In this document: positions 21,593 to 21,716 of the stretch, one piece after another
How the letters are laid out: every line of letters begins with the position of its first letter
How positions within the stretch are numbered: the stretch's first letter is position 1
Assembly: GCA_934643145.1 (NCBI GenBank)
Contig: CAKUBM010000032.1
Span: 1-21,716, forward strand
Length of the DNA stretch: 21,716 nt
DNA from: an uncultured Collinsella sp.
Lineage (GTDB): Bacteria > Actinomycetota > Coriobacteriia > Coriobacteriales > Coriobacteriaceae
Direction: 5' to 3'
Notes under the pieces: model-generated
What the model was told of the DNA's origin: nothing
The model's input: the letters and a program-made list of their open reading frames with translations, nothing else
The model's database searches: none
Made by a program: the position numbers and the translations under genes

Positions 21593-21634
21593 AAAACCAC
21601 CACAAAGGGGACAGGCACCTTTGTGGTGGTTTTT
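21593..21634. repeat. GGGACAGGCACC terminator-like repeat, copy 3
   Basis: Same stem as copy 2 (AAAACCACCACAAA / TTTGTGGTGGTTTT) and the same loop (GGGGACAGGCACC). It lies 13 nt beyond the stop of the minus-strand gene entering from the right, so here it faces the transcript from the other side. Confidence 0.92.
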
Positions 21635-21647
21635 GTTTGCGCAGGCG

Positions 21648-21716
21648 TTAGGGGCGGACCTGGCCGGTGCCGCGGAGCTTGTATTTGTAGGTGGTGAGGG
21701 CCTCGGCGGCAAAGGG
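21648..21716 (-). CDS. C-terminal end of an unidentified protein
   Basis: An open minus-strand frame enters from the window edge and ends at TAA (21648-21650). The last 22 residues are PFAAEALTTYKYKLRGTGQV followed by RP. The GC-rich codon use returns to that of the core genes, unlike the LRR cassette. The fragment is too short for me to name a family. Confidence 0.55.
   Translation of the reverse strand, partial: PFAAEALTTYKYKLRGTGQVRP

Overview
The window looks like chromosomal DNA from a high-GC anaerobic actinomycete of the class Coriobacteriia, probably a Collinsella relative. This is an inference from several things: GC- and C-rich third codon positions, a SufS/SufU-type Fe-S system, an adjacent pair of a NifU-like scaffold and a GGGtGRT-family protein, a Rho factor with a very long basic N-terminal extension, and three copies of a terminator-like repeat whose loop reads GGGACAGGCACC. 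No database search was possible, so the genus is a guess.

Layout. Bases 1-994 hold the 3' end of an Fe-S assembly operon (sufS partial, sufU). A minus-strand REP-associated tyrosine transposase (RAYT) follows at 1060-1860. A second Fe-S-type scaffold gene and its GGGtGRT partner form a two-gene operon (2264-4021) closed by a strong terminator. An orphan flavoprotein (4324-5850) precedes a minus-strand tRNA cluster (His-Lys-Lys, 6540 to 6246). Beyond its 3' end lies a 97-bp duplication carrying a broken copy of the tRNA-Lys 3' end. Bases 6706-8915 carry a class I/II aminotransferase and a ROK sugar kinase, each with its own terminator. From 9030 to 16127 all genes are on the minus strand: a VanZ-like protein and an Ala-rich membrane protein (one transcription unit), rho, and argS. 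A CarD-type regulator and an HD-domain protein (16470-17660) point the other way, each ending in one copy of the GGGACAGGCACC repeat.

From about 17.7 kb the character changes. There are tandem palindromes, a frameshifted remnant of a radical-SAM/SPASM protein, and then a visibly AT-richer minus-strand cassette (21251 to 18531). It encodes a DUF6273-like protein and two zinc-ribbon/leucine-rich-repeat proteins. The cassette is bounded upstream by a 75-bp remnant resembling joined IS3-family ends. This looks like an accessory island and is the best candidate for an undescribed system. The window closes with the last codons of another minus-strand gene, again followed by the GGGACAGGCACC repeat.

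In function, the core part is housekeeping: Fe-S cluster biogenesis, tRNA supply and charging, transcription termination and initiation control, and small-molecule metabolism. The intergenic spaces are unusually rich in long hairpins of several unrelated families. At least one family behaves like a mobile or duplicated terminator. A RAYT-type transposase gene in the same window makes a REP-like origin for some of these repeats plausible but unproven.
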